This document shows, piece by piece, positions 46,286 through 58,406 of a stretch of DNA of 64,000 nucleotides (positions are counted from its first letter, which is position 1; each line of letters opens with the position of its first letter). Below the pieces are notes generated by a model. That model worked only from the letters and a program-made list of their open reading frames with translations. It ran no database searches and had not been told where the DNA came from. Made by a program: the position numbers and the translations under genes. Source of the stretch: Edaphochlamys debaryana (lineage: Eukaryota > Chlorophyta > Chlorophyceae > Chlamydomonadales); NCBI GenBank assembly GCA_016858145.1, contig JAEHOE010000193.1:62001-126000 (forward strand), written 5' to 3'.

Positions 46286-49200
46286 CTACAGCCGCCCGCG
46301 CGTGCGCACGTCCGAGGCCAGGCGCGCGTCTCGCTCCTTCTCGTACTCCCGCAGCTCCGCGCGCTTGAGGAAGTTCTGGGGGCGGGCAAGGGTGAAGAGC
46401 GGGGGAGCAGGAGGGACAAGGGGCAAGGGGGTGAACAGGCGAGAGGGCGAGGGCCGCGGAGCGAGGCGAGGCGTGCGACGGGGGTTCAGCGCCGGTGAGT
46501 TCCTGTCCTCGCTGGCCTCGGGTTTATCACCCACATCCGCCTTCCAGACCCGCGCCCTCGGACCCACCTGATCGTCCAGGTACCACTCCGCTCCTCCCTT
46601 TCCCTTTGCCCTCCTTGCGGCACGGCCCCCCGATCATTCCCCCCACCTGCTTGTCCAGGTACCATCCCGCTCCTCCCTTTCCCTTCGCCCTCCTTGCGGC
46701 ACGGCCCCCCGATCATTCCCCCCACCTGCTTGTCCAGGTACCATCCCGCTCCTCCCTTTCCCTTCGCCCTCCTTGCGGCACGGCCCCCCGATCATTCCCC
46801 CCACCTGCTTGTCCAGGTACCATCCCGCTCCTCCCTTTCCCTTCGCCCTCCTTGCGGCACGGCCCCCCGATCATTCCCCCCACCTGCTTGTCCAGGTACT
46901 GGTCGGCGCCCTTCTTGTGCATCTCCAGCTCCTCGTCCACGTCCATGTGGGCGCGCTGGGGGGGGAAGGGGCGGGGTGGGGTGTGGGAGGGGGTGGTGGT
47001 GCGATGTTGGGGCCGGGGGCTGTTCACTGCGCTCAGCGCGACCGGGTCGGCTCAACAGGGAGGAGCAGCTTGCGCGGAGGGGTCCAAGAGCTCGAGCAAG
47101 AGGCGTGTGCCGAGCGCCAGGGGCGGCGCTTACGCGCCTGGCATGCGCAATCCCAGACCCAGTCAATCCCCAAGGCATACTGCCGGCCAGGTACGGTTCA
47201 AGGGAGGGCACAGCTGGTCGTCGTGGCATCGGTCTGGGCGTGAGCAACCATGCGCGACGAGCCGCAACCCTGGGGAGTGGGGCGCGCCGCCCTGTCCGTT
47301 CCCACGGCGCACCTTGTACGTGCTCCAGTCGGCCTTGGTCTTGTCCAGCACCGACACCTGTGGGGCCGGGGCGTGGGGGGTAGCACTTGCGGTATGCACC
47401 CACGTAGCGGGTTGGGAGCCCAGGCAGTGACATCCACCACGAGCAAGCCCCGCTTCCCCCAGATGGGCGTCCTGCCTGTCAGCATCCCTAGCAGCGGTGC
47501 CACACCCTTCAGATTGCCCTCCTTGCCCCATAGGAGCTCGAGACCGAGCCCCCTCCCTTCCCCCATGAGCCGTTCCGTTCGCCAGCGCTCACCCGCCCTC
47601 GTTCCCGCACCACCTCCGGCCCCCGCCCCAACCTTCTTCTCTCCACCTCCCCGCGTCCCCCTCCTCTTCCCCCGACAGCACCCCAGCGGCCCAGGGGAGG
47701 TATGCACCCACGTAACGTTACGGCACCCGGCCCCCCTTCCCCCTACCCCTCCTGCCCCCCCACCCCACCTTCTTCTTCTTCTCCACCTCCGCCAGAAGGG
47801 CGTCCAGGCCGCTGCTGGGAGCCACCGGCGCGGAGGCCCGCGCTGCGGCCTTCTGCGCCTCCTTGGAGTCCCGGTCCACCATGACAGTGACCTGGGGAAG
47901 GGGCGGGAAGGCGGCATGGGCGGCGGCATGGGAGGCATGATCCTTCTCGTTGCATCTGGCCCCCCGCACGGCTGCGCCCGGCCCCGTTGCCATCTCCACG
48001 CCGCATTCCAACCCCTCCGAGTTCAACCGCCCGCCGCCCCTCAAGCCTCCACCCCACCTGCCCCACCCCAGCTAGCCCGACCTGGATGTCCTTGCCCGCG
48101 AAACGCCGCGTCTCCGTGATGGCCACCTTGCCCGCCCGCGACCCCACGCCGCTGGCGTCCCGCGCCGCCGCAATGGCGGCCGCCGCCAGCGCCCGCTTCT
48201 CCTCATCCGTGGCTGATGTGGCGGCGCCGCCGGAAGCCGAAGCGTCGCCGCTGCCGCTGCCGCCGGCGCCGCCGGCGTCGGAGCTGGGCCCCGCGGGCGC
48301 CTCGGCGGCTGCGGCAGAGGGCTTGAGCAGCCCGAGGCTCCGCATCCAGACCTGGGATGCCGGGGTTGGGGAAGCGGTCAGGGGCTCGGGTCCGGGGGTC
48401 GGGACGGGAGAGTGGGCTGAGGCCACACACAGCCCTACAGAGGCAACCGCTCAAGCCATGGCCGGTACTGCACGCTAGCCCAAGCCGACTCCACCTCCTT
48501 TCCCTCTCCCAGCCCCTGCCGCCACGCCTCCCCTCGTCACCCCACCACCCCGCAGCTCCCCTCACCCCAATCTCACCAGGTCCGATTCCTTCCTGGCCTT
48601 CTTGGCCGCTGGCCCCTTGCCGCCACCCGCCGCCTTTGCCTGCCCCGCCGCCTGCCCCAGCGTCAGCGCCTCCGCCGGCCCCGCGCCCTGCCCCTTGGCC
48701 CGCGCCGCGATCTCGGCCCGCGACCGGGCCGACTTGCAGAACGTCGCCAGCGTCACAGAGGACGAGGGCAGCCGCTCGGAGCCCGTGCCGTTGGCCGCGG
48801 CCCGCATGTTTATGGCCTCCCACAGGTTGGCGATCTTCTCCCGCCGTTCCTCAGCGCGAGGGTCGACGCGGCCCGGCTCCTGGGGGCCAGCGTCCGCATC
48901 GTCATCCTCATCCTCGTCTTCGTCCGCCCCGCCGTCCTCGTCATCGTCGTCGCCGACTTCGGGGGCAGAGGAGGGCAGCGCGGCGCCCCGCCTGGGGGAA
49001 TGGGGGGAAGGAGGGTGTGGTGGTGGGGTTGGGACCAGGGTTTTGGGTGGCGCGCTTGCCACCTGCCTGTAGCCTATGCCAGTGTTGCCCAGGGGCCAGG
49101 GGCCAGGGGCCAAGTGCAACAAGTGCGTGGGGGGGGGAGGGAAGGGCGTGGGGCCCGTGGGAGGCGCGTACCTGCGCTTGCCCTGCCGCTTCGCCGGCGC

Positions 49201-49317
49201 TGCGCCCTGCGGCATGTCCTCCCGCTCAGCAGTCTTGTCTGCGTTGGGGTTGTAGTCATCGTCCTCCTCGTCGCTGTCGTCGTCGGAGCCTCCCAAATGC
49301 GCGTTCAGCAGCGACAT
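46286..49317 (-). CDS. SWC5: SWC5 / CFDP1 (BCNT-domain) subunit of the SWR1 chromatin remodeller
   Basis: Seven exons: 49317-49172, 48991-48577, 48351-48082, 47891-47769, 47357-47313, 46955-46884, 46375-46286; 386 residues with every phase matching. The N-terminus is acidic (SDDDSDEEDDDYNPNAD, then Asp/Glu runs), as in Swc5/CFDP1, where it contacts H2A-H2B. The BCNT core reads KVAITETRRFAGKDIQVTV, then LDKTKADWSTYK, GADQYLDKQ, NFLKRAELREYEKERDARLA, the expected order of the conserved C-terminal domain (family members end in an ERDxRL motif). In yeast, Swc5 stimulates exchange of H2A.Z for H2A by SWR1 in the nucleus. The start at MSLLNAHLGG is chosen over an in-frame ATG at 49371 because the acidic region begins right after it. 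The intron after exon 6 holds a 79-bp array copying that exon's end. Divergent with the coiled-coil gene. Confidence 0.88.
46565..46900. repeat. 79-bp tandem array carrying the SWC5 exon-6 donor site
   Basis: CACCTG (the donor on the minus strand) followed by the end of exon 6 recurs at 46881, 46802, 46723, 46644 and, diverged, 46565: an exact 79-bp period. On the gene strand each unit reads TACCTGGACAAGCAG|GTGGGG, i.e. the last codons of exon 6 plus donor, followed by the first about 60 intron bases. The copy at 46881 is the one that joins the upstream exon. Confidence 0.95.
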
Positions 49318-50007
49318 GGTGTTGCGGAGCCTCCGGCTTTCGCTATCAGGCCAGAGTTTTGCAGGGACCACGCCTAGATGTTGAGACCGTACACGCTACG
49401 ATAAAGCTACTTGGCCAGGCGGCGCGCGAGATGCTGCAGTGCTTGCGTGGAGGAGCGCCTTGTACAGGGTATGACCGGAATGCTCAGGAGGTTGCCGAGT
49501 GTGCGAAACAGATGCTCATGTCTGCAGCCCAAGCTCGCGAGGGTTTTTTGGTGCAGTTTGGCCCATGGGGATACGGCAAATGGCCCGGAACTTGCGCCCG
49601 CGCATTGCGGGAAGGTACGCGATTGTCTCGCTGCTGTCTAGGAACCGCAGCGCACAGGTGCCGTCCTAGTTTTGACCCAGCAGTGCAAGCTGCGCTTGCG
49701 CTCCTTGCCATTTTCCAGCGGCGACGCGCATTCCAGGCCCCGCACTGCTCCTCAGACCTGCCCACATTCAGCTAGAGCAGGATTTCTCTCTTATTTGGGC
49801 TGCCAGTCGCTTTGCTGTCGCGAGGGTTTGTAGCACCGCTCCAACCTCTGGCGCAGCGTGAGATGGCCCACCCAGGGCCAAATTCAGCCATATACAAGTT
49901 GCCCTGAGGGCTAGACGCCTGCAGCGGACGCTGGCAAGCGGTCCGGCGACTCGGTCCAACCCCTGGTCTTCTCGTTCAAAGCCCCGGCCTCAGCCGCGTG
50001 CGCCGCG
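49318..50007. other. Divergent promoter region (SWC5 / coiled-coil gene)
   Basis: The two start codons are 690 bases apart, facing outward. No exon or repeat is evident. The region is slightly less GC-rich than the genes, as expected for promoters and 5' UTRs. Confidence 0.5.
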
Positions 50008-53000
50008 ATGGAGTATGCCGAGTACGATACCGGAGGTGAGGCCAGGGAAGCGTTCAGGCTCGTCGAGGCCGTCGGCCTGGAGCTGCGCAGCTCTGGCTTC
50101 GCATGCAACCGCGTCGTTTGCGCCGCGTTGGCGCTGCGTCGCCGGCGAGCCCTCTGCTGTCCCTCGCACTGCCTCAAGTTCAATACCTCCTCCCGATAGA
50201 CGCGTCTCGGGGGGCCCACCCAGCTGCGTTTCGGGCCGTGTCGGCCGGGTCAACCCTGCTCGAGGGCGTTGCCTGGCCTGGGCCCAGGCCTTGCACACCC
50301 GTGTGGCCAGCCTAGCGCACCCCAACCCAGCCTTGACCCCCTTAGCCCTACACCCACGGCCACCCTTCCCTTCCCTCCGCATCCCCTCACCTGCACTTGC
50401 CCCCTCCCCCGTCGTGCTGCTCCCTCTCCTCCTCAAACAGCCACGCGTCGTTTCCACGCCGATGATGACGATGACTTTGACGACGACGAATACGAGGACG
50501 GCTTCCTGATTAGGAGACGAGAAGAGCGGCGGCGCAACAGCACGGAGAGCGCGTCCTCAGACAGCGGCGGCGGGGGCGAGGTCGAGGGCGGTATCTTTGG
50601 CGCGCTCACGTCAATGCTCGTGGGGGGAGTCACGGACCTGCTCTCAGACCTCTCACCCCAGCCCCAGCCGGCCTCGGGCCCCCCCGCCACCTCCACGGCA
50701 GGCGGCCGCTCCTCCGCCGCTGGCGGGGCCGCGGCTGGCGGCGCCGCCACAGCCTCCGGCGCCTTCAAGCACCGCCGCCGCTCCAGAACGCACTCGCCCG
50801 ACCCAGATCGAGCAGGGGCGGCGGAGGAGCGGACCCGCACCGGCGGCCGGAGCGTGGGTGGCGGCCGGCGGCGCTCTAGCCATAGCGGCGGCGGCAACAC
50901 GGGCCGGGCCGGGGCAGGGACGGCCGCGCGCGACATCCCCGCAGCGGGCGCGGCCAGGACTGGGTCTGGGTGGTACGGCGGTGACGTGGCACCCAACAAC
51001 AGCCTGGTCGGGTCGCCCGTGGGCGGCGCGCCGGGAGGGCTGCTGGGCGCGGTGAGTGGTTGGGCGGCGTGTGGGTGATACGAGAGCTATCCCTTCCGTC
51101 ATGGCCCTTGGCAGCTGGGTGGCGCTGTGGCGGCTGTTCGTGCTCAAAGTGGGGTTGGCGCCAGGGGCGGTGGCCCTAGCCAGCCGATATCCGCTGGCAC
51201 CCCTCTCCAGGGCCCCGGGGCCCTCAGACTCGCCCGCACCCGCAACCCACAAGCTCGACCGCGCACAACCACCCCCGCCCCTCCCCCCGCCCTTGCAGAC
51301 CTTCTCCGTGTTCTCCACGCTGGGCCAGCACGCCACCAGCCTGCTGCAGCAGCTGGACCAGGACTTCGAGACCATCTTCAACCCCGGGCTGGACGAGGAG
51401 GCGGAGGGGGCCAGCGAGTCGGGGTCGGAGGCGGGGTCGCAGGTGGGACCCTGGGGCCGGGGAATGTGATCGTGTGCGCGGTGGAATGCCTTTCACATCG
51501 ACAGATAGGCAATGGGGGTGGGGACGGGGAAGGCGGTGAGGCACGCGTTGGGATGCCGGAGTGAGAGAGGCTGTTCATATCTGAATGAGGAGGGGCAGGG
51601 AATGAGGGCCGACGCCGACGCTGTGCGTCCCTCCTGGGCGATGCAGGCGGCTGCTGCGGGCGGGAGCCGGCGCGCGAGCAGCACCGGCGGCGGCGGGGGA
51701 CACCAGCCGCAGCAGGGCAAGCCGGGGCAGCAGGCGGGCGGCGCAGCGCGAGGTGGCACTGGCGCTGGGGGGCCGGTGGACCTGAGGGCCGCATTTGCGG
51801 CCGCAGCCGGTGCCACCACAACCGCAGCAGGGCCGGCAGCGGTGCCGGGCCACGTGCCCGTGCCCACTGCAGCACGCACTTCATCCAGCGGGGCCAGCAG
51901 CGGCGGCGCAGGAGCGGGCAGCAAGGGCCGCTCGAGCACGTCCGGTGGAGCTGCCGCTGCTGGGGCGGGCCGCAGCCTCTCGCGCGGCGGCTCGGGCAAG
52001 GGCCGCGGCGGTGCTGCGTCGGGAGGCGGCGGCGCGGGAGCGGGAGCGGGCGCGGCGGCGGGCGGGGAGAAGAACAAGGGCTGGGGCTGGTCCAGTAGGG
52101 GCGAGGACGACGAGGATTGGGGCTCCGGGTGGTCCGAGGCCAACCCCGCCCCCGGCCCCACCTCCGCCGCTCCGCCCTCACTGCCGCGGGCGCCCTCCCA
52201 GTCCCAGCCAGGCGGTGCCCAGCCCCCAGCCGCCGTGCCGGCAGCGCCGGCCCCCGCGGCCTCCGTCACAACCTCAGCCGCACCCGCGACTGCGGCTGTG
52301 CCCCCTGTGACGCGCAGCGGGTCGCTGACCAGCACCCGCAGCGGCGGCGGCGCCGCCGCCAAGTCCAGCGGCGGCGGTAAGAAGTTCATCATCAAGCCCG
52401 CCGCCGCCAAGGCAGAGGCGCCCGCCGGCCCGCAGCCCCTGCCCTGGCCTGGGGCGAACGACCGAGTCACCCCCGCCGCCGCCAAGGCCATGGCGGTGGC
52501 GGCGGCGACGGCCGACGACGCGCCGCCGCCGCCGGCTTCGGCGGCGGCGGAGGCTGCCAAGCGGGCGGAAGAGGAAGCGGCGCAGAAGGCGCGGGAGGAG
52601 GAGGAGGCGCGCTCGAAGCTGGCGGAGGCGGAGGCCAGGGCCGCGGCGGCGGAGGCAGCGGCGACGGCGGCCAAGGCCGACGCGTCGGCGCATCAAAAGC
52701 GGCTTGCGGAGGTGGATGCTGCACTGACGGAGGCGCGGCAAGATGCGGCGGCGCACCAACAGCGGGCGGCCGAGGCGGAGGCAGCGCTTGTAGCGGCGCG
52801 TGAGGAGACAGCGGCGCAGCGGCAGCGGGCGACGGAGGCGGAGGCAGCGCTGGCGGCGGCGCAGGCGGAGGCATCCCGGCTGGCGGCGCTAGTAGAGTCC
52901 CTCGGCTCGGACCTGGCCGCCAGCCAGCGGCGTTGCGGGGAGCTGCAGCAGGTGGGGGCTGCGGGAGGGGTGGAATCGTACAGAGCCGACAGGCATGTTG

Positions 53001-55177
53001 ATGGGGATGGGGAGGAGGAAGGGAAGAGGCGAGGGAAGAGTACCATGTGGATTGCAGCAGGCTAGCGTCATCTTGTGTTCCTTCCTGCCCCCACACGCCC
53101 CCACTTTCCTCCTCTACAGGAGAACGCCCGCCTCCGCTCGCACCCCGGCCTCCTGGGGGCGGACGGCACGCCCCCTCGCGGCGCGCCCTCCGCCAGCGGT
53201 GCCGCCTCACCCGCGCACCCCCACCTCATCCGCCCCGGCCACAGCCGCCGCGGCAGCATCGGCCGCGGCGCCGGCACCGGCCCCTCATCCGCCGCCGCCT
53301 CTGCCGCTGCCTCCGCTGCCGCCTCTGCGGCGGCGTCCCTCGCCGCCAGCCTCATGCTCCCCGCCCCTGGTGACGCCACGCCCGGGGTCCAGGCAGGCCC
53401 AGGCTTGGGTCTGGGTGTGGGCATGGGCCTGGTCCCGCGGGCCGGCAGCGACGAGCTGGTCGAGGCGGCGCTGGTGGCTCAGCTGACGGCGGCGTTGGCG
53501 GATAAGGCCCGGCTGAGTCGGGAGAACGACGTGTTGATACGGCAGCTGGAGGCATTGCAGGTGGGGGCAGGGGAAAGGGTGGCCAAGCAGGGGCGGCAGG
53601 AGCACTGGGAACGGGTGTTTGGGTGGTGGGCTGGCTCGGGCCTTTGTGACGAGACACTGGCAGTCAGCGCGCTGCACCTGACGAGGTTGTTTAGGGAAGG
53701 GCCCGGAGAGCCCATGCACAGGGAAATACCGCTACCTTGGGATTGCAATGAGTCATGCCCGCCTGCGGGTCTGCGTGCCTTGCAGGAGCTGCTGTCGTAC
53801 ACGGACCACCACAACGTCGCGTACGGCAGTCCTCCGGGCGAGGGTATGGACGGGGCGGAGGGCGGCAGCGGTCTGGACCCCTACAGCTACCCCTACCCCT
53901 ACACCCCCTACGACGACCCAGACGGCAGCCCCGACTACCACGCGCGATACTGGGTGAGAGCGGCTGGGCCTGGGGGCCTGAGCCGGGGTCCTGGACGCGT
54001 CTGGGACGTGGGTTCGGGGTCGCAAGGTGCCGCCGCGGCGTATGACGCAGGCCTTGCCTTGCAGCGCGCTGGTGTGTGACGCGGAACCGCCGTGATGGGA
54101 TTACGTCTGACGTTAGAACCATGTCTTGCTCTGCCCGACCCGCAGCGTACCGGCAACACGCCACCGCCTGGGGAGGAGGGCGCCGCAGGGACCGATGCCA
54201 ACGCTGACGCTGGCGCCGGCCCCTCAGGACCTCCCGACGCCCCAGCGCTTGCGGCAGCCCTCGACGCCGCTGCAGGGGCTGGCACCGCCGGGGCCCTTGG
54301 AGACGAGGGCCAGGGTGCCGAGGGACCGTCGGCGGTGGAGTGCCAGGAGGCGGGCGTTGGGAAGGGGCGCGTGACGCTGGAGGACGGCATCGCAGGGGAG
54401 GAGGCGGAGGCAGGGTCTGCGGCTGCGGAGGAGGAGCAGGAGGAGGAGGCGCCGGGGCCAGGGCCAGAGCTCAGCCTGGCCCCTCCGGCCTCCACGGCCT
54501 CTGCGGCATCCGCATCCCTTCCACTCGCTGCCAGCAGAACTGCAGCGGAGGCCAGCCCACTGCCGCCACCCGCCCTCGCCCTGCCGCCGCCTGCCTCTCC
54601 CTCTCCCTCCACATCTGCCTCGGACCCGATACCAGTCGTGCCAGCTGGTCTCGCCCGGCCGCCGCTGCCGGGCCCCGTCCAGGTGCTCCGCACCTCCCCA
54701 CCCCACCCTGCCCACGGGCCCAGCTCCGCTGGCTCGTCGGCTGAGCAGCAGCCCCACAAGCCCCCCCGCGTGGACAGCTGCCCGGAGGGATGGCTCGTGT
54801 TGGACGGGGCCGGCGAGCCCCTGCCACCCGCCGCCGCGGCGGAGCTGCGGCGCCGCGCGGAGGAGGCCCGACTGGCGGCCGAGGCGGCGGCGGCAGCCCG
54901 GCGGGCCGCGGGCCTGGAAAGCGAGGGCGAGGGCGAGGGGGACGCAGGCAGCAAGGACGGCGAGGACGGGGACGGCAGCTCGGTGGAGGACTTGCAGTGC
55001 CTGCTGCCACCGGCGGAGGCCGCGCGCCTCGGCTCTGGGTCCCAGGCTCGGGCGGCCGCGGCTTCTGTTGCGCCGTCGGGCCTGGCGCTGACGGGTGACT
55101 GCAAGGCAGCAGGGACGGCCGCCGCCGCCCTCCCGGCGGCCCCCGCGCCCATGGCTGAGCTGACCAACTTCTGCTAG
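50008..55177 (+). CDS. Large Ala-rich coiled-coil protein with acidic N-terminus (golgin-like?)
   Basis: Seven exons: 50008-50035, 50441-51051, 51299-51442, 51647-52951, 53120-53560, 53786-53953, 54146-55177; 1242 residues, all phases consistent. The first exon gives only MEYAEYDTGG. Then comes an acidic DDDDDFDDDEYEDGF segment; an amphipathic stretch (FGALTSMLVGGVTDLLSD, TLGQHATSLLQQLDQDFETI); low-complexity Gly/Ala/Ser; WGWSSRGEDDEDWGSGW; and, from the end of exon 4 into exon 5, a long heptad coiled coil (RAEEEAAQKAREEEEARSKL ... LQQENARLRS) whose register crosses the splice. A second short coil (KARLSRENDVLIRQLEAL) precedes a Tyr/Pro patch. No catalytic domain or membrane span is seen. The N-terminal amphipathic segments plus rod resemble vesicle-tethering golgins, but that is only a shape-based guess. 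Confidence 0.75.
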
Positions 55178-56020
55178 TGTTATTGGGTGGCGTGTGTAGG
55201 GTTTGTCTATCTGGCAAGGGGATTGCTGCATGGCGCATGTTGGACTGGACCTCGCGACTGACTGGCAGTGCATGGCGCCCTGGGTGACGGTGTGGCCTGC
55301 GGTGCAGAGCAGCGGTGGGGCGGGGGCAGGGAGCGCAGGTTGGGTGAGTGGCCGTTGCTGCTCACACACCCTTGGAAGGTGAGGCGAGGCGTGGGTCGGC
55401 CTCACGCAGACAGCGTAAGCCCGGGGGGCACCCAATTAGCATGGCGCCAGCAAGCGCAAGCAGGGCTGCCGCGACTTCTTTCTCTGCAAGGCCCTCGGCT
55501 TTCTACCAATTCTTTTCCTTCGTTTGGCGGGTTTGCTGGGGCTTGCTTCCTGGCAGGGCGTTGACAGACAGCGCAGGACAGCATGGGGGCACGGGCATCG
55601 TAGATACTAACAGGACAGACGACGTGTTGGGCAAGACTGGGGAGGTGAGGGGGTGGACTGGACCCAGAACACAGGAACGTAGCGGCATGACGAGCGGCCG
55701 TGGAAATCAAGCTAGGGAAAGGCGTTGACGAGGCACATATATATAGCGAGGCTGGGCACCGGTGACCGCAAGGTGTACGCGCACGCAGCTGCGCAGAGGG
55801 GGCGGTGCCCGATGGGCGCTGGAGGGAGGAGGCCGGGGAGGACGACGGGCCCGCGGCGGCGGGATGGGGCGATGACGGCAGCGGTCCTTCACGCCGTCCT
55901 GTAAAACGCTGCCTGCGAGCACTACTACACTCAGGCATTCGACCGCAGCACCGAGCACCTGCACTGTGCTCACACAGACCCTGCAGAACACAGCACACCG
56001 AGAGCAGCCAGCGCGCAAAG
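55178..56020. other. Intergenic region between coiled-coil and small-protein genes
   Basis: Head-to-tail spacing of 0.84 kb. It contains a TGTAA (55900-55904) that could serve the upstream gene and the presumed promoter of the downstream one, including a TA-rich ATATATATAG at 55737-55746. No exon is supported. Confidence 0.45.
55900..55904 (+). terminator. Candidate TGTAA poly(A) signal of the coiled-coil gene
   Basis: The first TGTAA found on this strand after the stop codon at 55177, about 720 bases downstream and only 117 bases before the next start codon. Confidence 0.3.
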
Positions 56021-58039
56021 ATGACCGGCGGTGAGCTCCCTGCGCCGCGGCTCGCTCGCGCTTTCGGCTGCCGGGGGCGCGGCTCTCCTCCGCCCGCCGG
56101 CTACTGCTCTTCCTCGCAAGTCGCAACGCGCCCTCACCCGTCTGGGCTCCGCACCGTCGCAGGCCACGGCAAGCACCCGCAGCCGCCCACGACCGAGCGC
56201 AACACCGCCGAGGGCTTCCCCTCGCGCTCCAACGCGGGCGCAGAGGTAGAGACCTTCATGCCGCGGGTGCGTGGGGTCTTGGGCTCGTGCTTGGCTAGCT
56301 CGAGGGCGCCGTGCTGACGGGGAGCCGCGCGTCGTCCCGCGGGGTGCGCCGCCTGGCGCCAACACACTGCCGCCTGGCCGGTCCCCTTCCCGTCAAGCAA
56401 GACCAAGGTTCGAAGGCGCCACGCTTCCAGCTCCGCAGTCCTCAACCCTCCGCCTGGCCCCTGCCCCTTGCTTCTTCCCCCCTACCTCCTCAGGACGAGG
56501 GCGTGGACGTGCCGCCCCTGGTGGTCCCCATGACGGCCGAGGACGAGCGCCACATGCGGGAGGTGAGTTTGGGCTCACAATGCGCCCAGGAGCGAAGGAC
56601 GGGCGTCTGGTTCGCAGCGCGGGCCACGGCCGTGTATGCACGCGGTGGCAGCCACCCTGCGCCCGGGGGGGGAGGAGGAGGGGGGGCCGAGAGGGGAGGG
56701 AGTGCAGGGCGGGGCAGTCGGGCACAGGGGTGCTGCCACCGCATGCATACACTGGCGTGGCTTGACGGCAGCTTGCGCTTGACACGATATGCCCTCCCCA
56801 TCGACCCTCGGCCCCACCGGCAGGACCTTGGCCGCGACCCCAAGGCTCTGCTCGAGAAGGTACGGGGCACAGAGCGCCACAGTGGGGATCGTCTTGCCAC
56901 GTCCACCCTGCCACAGCTGCGGGCTGCTCATAATAATCAAACTCCTACGTACCTTATCTAACTCAGCGTTCATGAGTCTCCTTTCAAGTTTATCCTCCCC
57001 CATCCTCCGAGTTTCCGTTTCCCTCAGCCCTTCCCTCCCCCATTCCCCCAGGAGCTGGCTAACCAGGAGGCCCGGGAGCAGCGGCAGGAGGCGCTGCGGC
57101 AGGCGGCGCCCGGGGACCGGGTCGAGACCATGGCGGCAGGTGCGTAGGGATTGAAGGGGGGAAGGGGGGGTAGGGTGAAAGGGGGGAAGGCGGGATTTGA
57201 CGGGTTGAGAACAACGGAAGGCGGGAGGTTGGGGTTGACCAGGTGGACGGCTTGGAAGCGACAGGGGGCGGGCTGGGGGGAGAAAGCGGAGGAGGGGGGC
57301 GGGAGGCGGTGGTAGGTGACCTAACGAGGTTGAAGTGGGGGACACCGCTACCACCTACCATCACGCGTGGAGCACTTGCGCAGACGACGTCAGAATCTCT
57401 CCTCAGGTACTCTTCTGTCCTCCTGCTCATGTTCCCACGCACACGTCCCCCGACCCCAGGCGAGCGCACCAGCTCCCCCGGCCGCCGCCCCGCCGCCACC
57501 ACCCCCCCCGACTTCGCCAACGACAAGCTTCGGGACGTGGCCCTCAAGGTGTGTGCGTGTGTGAGGGGCGGGGGTAGGTGGGGGTGGACGGGCGTGTGTG
57601 GGTGTGTGGGAGGGAGGGTGCAGGGGCGTATGCGGGCAGATGTTCTTGTCAAGTATGGCACGGAGTCTGGCCGCCCTGACGTGCGTGGCCCCGCTTGGCG
57701 ATGGGGCGGGGGCCGGGAGGGTACGGGAAGGACGGCCGGGAGTGGGTCATGCCCCTTACCCCCTACCCTACCTTAAGACTTCCTCCGCTGCTTATTACCA
57801 ATATTACTAGAGGGACGGTAGAGGATGCCCCTGCCCTGCCGATTATTGCTGCGGATCAATGCCAGCCTATCGGTACCTTTGATGCGCTTTCGCTCACCAT
57901 TACCGCCTTCGTTCGCCCCGTGCCTTCACCCGTTCAGGAGCCGGTTGAGGCGCACCCCATCGCAGAGGCCCCGGAGGCCGCTGGGACGGGCGTGGGCATG
58001 GGGACTGGCGGCGTGGAGGGCGAGGCCCCTGTGGCCTAA
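56021..58039 (+). CDS. Small charged protein of unknown function (165 aa)
   Basis: Seven very short exons: 56021-56030, 56163-56266, 56494-56562, 56824-56859, 57052-57139, 57460-57548, 57938-58039; all junctions are GT-AG and phases agree, giving 165 residues. The first exon is only 10 bases (Met-Thr-Gly plus one base). The peptide is hydrophilic: PPTTERNTAEGFPSRSNAG near the start, VPPLVVPMTAEDERHMRE, a charged helix ELANQEAREQRQEALRQAA, then PPDFANDKLRDVALK and an Ala/Gly tail. There is no signal peptide, membrane span or known motif. The regular phases and acceptor tracts argue it is a real gene, but single exons could be misplaced. Convergent with the SGNH gene. Confidence 0.6.
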
Positions 58040-58406
58040 GGGACCTCCCTCCGTGCAGTGAGGGCCCAGTGAGGGCCCAGTCTGACAGCGGAGCTTGCAC
58101 AATACGTCTCGTCGGTTAGTTGACATGGTGTGGCTGAGGGCAGGAGCTGTCGGCCTTAGTCTGCATGCGTAAGAGCGAAGCCTACCTACCAGGAGGGTCA
58201 GAAAGAAATGGCCTCCCACAACTAAAGTAGTATGACCGGTGGAGGCAAGCATGAAGCTCTGCCACTCAGGCTGCGTGGGTGGAGCGAACGAGGTGTCGTT
58301 CATTCGACGCGGGGCTCAAGGCCTGCGCCGTGTTGGTTTGGGGACGGGGATGCAATCGGATGCAACGCCCCCACCCCACGATGATGCTGCTTGGCATGAG
58401 GCCACG

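Noticed and set aside
46565..46900. CRISPR array (regular 79-bp repeats)
   Set aside because: The units are contiguous with no unique spacers, sit in an intron of a eukaryotic gene and copy an exon edge.
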